Assembly (NCBI RefSeq): GCF_004803915.1
Contig: NZ_CP039396.1
Span: 3,348,001-3,412,000 of the forward strand
DNA length: 64,000 bases
Direction: 5' to 3'
DNA from: Duncaniella dubosii
GTDB taxonomy: Bacteria > Bacteroidota > Bacteroidia > Bacteroidales > Muribaculaceae
The translations under genes were made by a program, and so were the position numbers. Within the stretch, counting starts at the first letter, position 1, and each line of letters begins with the position of its first letter. Shown one piece after another: positions 62,372-64,000 of this stretch. Under the pieces are notes generated by a model, which saw only the letters and a list, made by a program, of their open reading frames with translations, was not told the DNA's origin and ran no database searches.

Positions 62372-64000
62372 TCAGAAACGAAGAGTGGCGGTGGCCATTA
62401 CATGGGTCGGCGCTTGAGCAGCATAGCCCGCATAGCGGTAAATCACCTTTTCACCATCGACAACCGTATATCCGGCACCGGCATAACCATTATTGAAATA
62501 TTTCTTGTCAAAAAGATTATAGACAGAAAATCCTATGCGCATCTCCCTCACACCATGAAAATTCCTGAACGTGTAGCCAAGATGGAGATCCGACACGAAA
62601 TAAGAATCGAGTTTCGCTTCCTCACTGCGAGCATTGTTCATGTATTGCTCTCCGACATAACGGCTCTGGAGAGAGGCATCAGCTCCGCGATAGTTGAAAT
62701 TAAACGCATTATTAAAGATAATGTCGGGCGAAAAGGCTATTGGCGTGTCGCCGAGAGAGAACGAAATAGGATTTGTCCACTCATCCTCATAAATGTATTC
62801 CACAAAATCCTTTATGCGGTTGCGCGAAAGGGTGAGATTGCAAGTCCAGTCAAACCATACGCAAGGCTTGAAAGCCCCCTGTAGCTCCACTCCCGCCCGA
62901 TATGAATCAGGAACGTTGACGCTGATCGGATTGCCTGTGTCGGAGAGTTCGCCTGTCGCCACAAGCTGGTCCTTATATAACATGTAATACAGGTTGATTC
63001 CTACAGAAAACAACTTGCGGTTAAAGGTATAGCCAAGCTCGAAATCGTTCATCCGCTCCGACTCGGGACGATGAACCGGATCGCCGTCGGTAAAGTTATC
63101 GCGCGTAGGTTCTTTCTGAGCGACAGCCCACGACGCAAACGCACGGTGACTGCCGGAAGTAAAGTTCACTCCGAGTTTCGGATTAAAGAAATCCCACCGA
63201 CGGTTGACATCAAGCACTGCCGGAGCGGCGATGTTCCAGTCCCAGTTGTCAGATTCACCTTTTATAGTATAATGTATATGGCGATACTGCAAGTCGGCGT
63301 ATGCCGAAAACCGGCTGTCGATCTCATAGTTTGCCCGAAGGAATAGATTGGAATCAAATTTACGGCCGCGATTGTCGTAATACTTCTGCAACGGATCAAT
63401 CGGCCCGATGTAGTTACGCACCCATTTCACCTGCCCGAAATGATGTCCGTCAAAATCAGTGACAGCACCGCCAAGCAAAAGATTCAAGCCGTCGCGGAGA
63501 TAATTAAGGCTCAGCTGTCCTCCATAAAAATCATTCACATTGTTTTTCAGACGGATCAGGTCGGACTTGCTGACGGTGTTGCCTTCAGCATCGACAAAAG
63601 GCTTCAGCCCATACTCCTCAAGCGTGCGCCGGGTCTTGTACTGGTCGTAATACCCGTTGTCGGCAGTATAGTGAAGAGCCACATTGAGATGAAGATAGCT
63701 TCCTAAACGCTGATGAAGCAACAGTTGGAAATGATGCTGGATATAATTGTCGTACTGGTCGGGATAGTAGGCCCGCCGACCGTTGTCATCGGTATATTCG
63801 CCACACGGATTGTAGCGTCGCCCGAACTCTTCCATCTGCTCCTTCGAGGCATAATCCCAAGCCATATAAGTCCTCTCCTTGCCACCGAACGCAAGCAGCC
63901 GGACAGTGGTATTATAGGAAGAATAGGCGGCCTGCCCAAAATAGCTCCACAGCTCCGAAGAAGCACGCTCGATATAGCCGTCAGATCCGAGATGACTGAG
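62372..64000 (-). CDS. TonB-dependent receptor, C-terminal part, cut by window edge
   Basis: 542 codons are open to the edge of the window. The sequence is receptor barrel (VRLLAFGGKERTYMAWDY, FLRANYEIDSRFSAYADLQY, FFNPKLGVNFTSG, FSVYNLFDKKYFNNGY) and ends VMATATLRF with the terminal Phe. The plug is outside the window. It lies 21 bases upstream of pnuC and probably brings the same vitamin across the outer membrane. Confidence 0.88.
   Translation of the reverse strand, partial: LSHLGSDGYIERASSELWSYFGQAAYSSYNTTVRLLAFGGKERTYMAWDYASKEQMEEFGRRYNPCGEYTDDNGRRAYYPDQYDNYIQHHFQLLLHQRLGSYLHLNVALHYTADNGYYDQYKTRRTLEEYGLKPFVDAEGNTVSKSDLIRLKNNVNDFYGGQLSLNYLRDGLNLLLGGAVTDFDGHHFGQVKWVRNYIGPIDPLQKYYDNRGRKFDSNLFLRANYEIDSRFSAYADLQYRHIHYTIKGESDNWDWNIAAPAVLDVNRRWDFFNPKLGVNFTSGSHRAFASWAVAQKEPTRDNFTDGDPVHRPESERMNDFELGYTFNRKLFSVGINLYYMLYKDQLVATGELSDTGNPISVNVPDSYRAGVELQGAFKPCVWFDWTCNLTLSRNRIKDFVEYIYEDEWTNPISFSLGDTPIAFSPDIIFNNAFNFNYRGADASLQSRYVGEQYMNNARSEEAKLDSYFVSDLHLGYTFRNFHGVREMRIGFSVYNLFDKKYFNNGYAGAGYTVVDGEKVIYRYAGYAAQAPTHVMATATLRF

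Overview
The window looks like a chromosomal stretch of a gut Bacteroidales bacterium, most probably Muribaculaceae-like. This rests on SusC/SusD pairs, many TonB-linked receptors, GLPGLI protein, type III glutamine synthetase, LL-diaminopimelate aminotransferase, Bacteroides-type tyrosine integrases, and promoters with the Bacteroidota pattern TTTG-N19-21-TAnnTTTG (clearest before both tRNAs). No species call is possible from sequence reading alone.

Layout. Positions 1-27731 are a heavily rearranged accessory region: two integrase remnants, an ISAon1-like IS remnant, three 2570-bp IS66 copies (1637-4206 +, 5735-8304 -, 19201-21770 +), parts of a mobilizable element (integrase, RhuM-like gene, primase-helicase, toprim primase), a split TonB receptor with its GLPGLI gene and HK/RR pair, an NtrC-like regulator, a cassette with HicAB, a DUF4143-type ATPase and a HEPN protein, a DUF3408 conjugation gene, and a full-length ISAon1-like IS. 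The target-site duplications of IS66 copies 2 and 3 are exchanged: both left flanks read tatgtcaa and both right flanks read ttataatt, in opposite orientations. The interval therefore appears to have been inverted by recombination between the two copies. The inversion carried apart two genes that IS66 had already interrupted, a primase-helicase and a TonB-dependent receptor. Both rejoin exactly in silico.

Two ~210-nt transcription units face each other around the HicAB/ATPase/HEPN cassette (about 12000-12210 + and 15982-15767 -). They share promoter, sequence blocks and three paired regions with compensatory changes. They look like an undescribed structured RNA family.

Positions 27790-33000 hold tRNA-Gln, an acetyltransferase, a TonB receptor cut short by a MITE-like repeat, and a divergent HxlR/DJ-1 pair. 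Positions 32867-46782 are a pectin-type polysaccharide utilization locus: sugar isomerase-like protein, beta-helix lipoprotein, SusC, SusD, PL1-like pectate lyase, DUF3826, and a large beta-helix/DUF6298-like protein. A convergent DUF1593 hydrolase-like gene, a TPR-LuxR membrane regulator and a TonB receptor follow. Positions 52500-64000 are housekeeping: tRNA-Arg, EamA permease, a purF-like gene with a secreted partner, glnN, dapF-dapL, pnuC and a TonB receptor cut by the window edge.

Five disrupted reading frames (receptor, kinase twice, ATPase, IS transposase) are each restored by adding one base, four of them clearly in a homopolymer run, so assembly indel error must be excluded before these genes are called dead.
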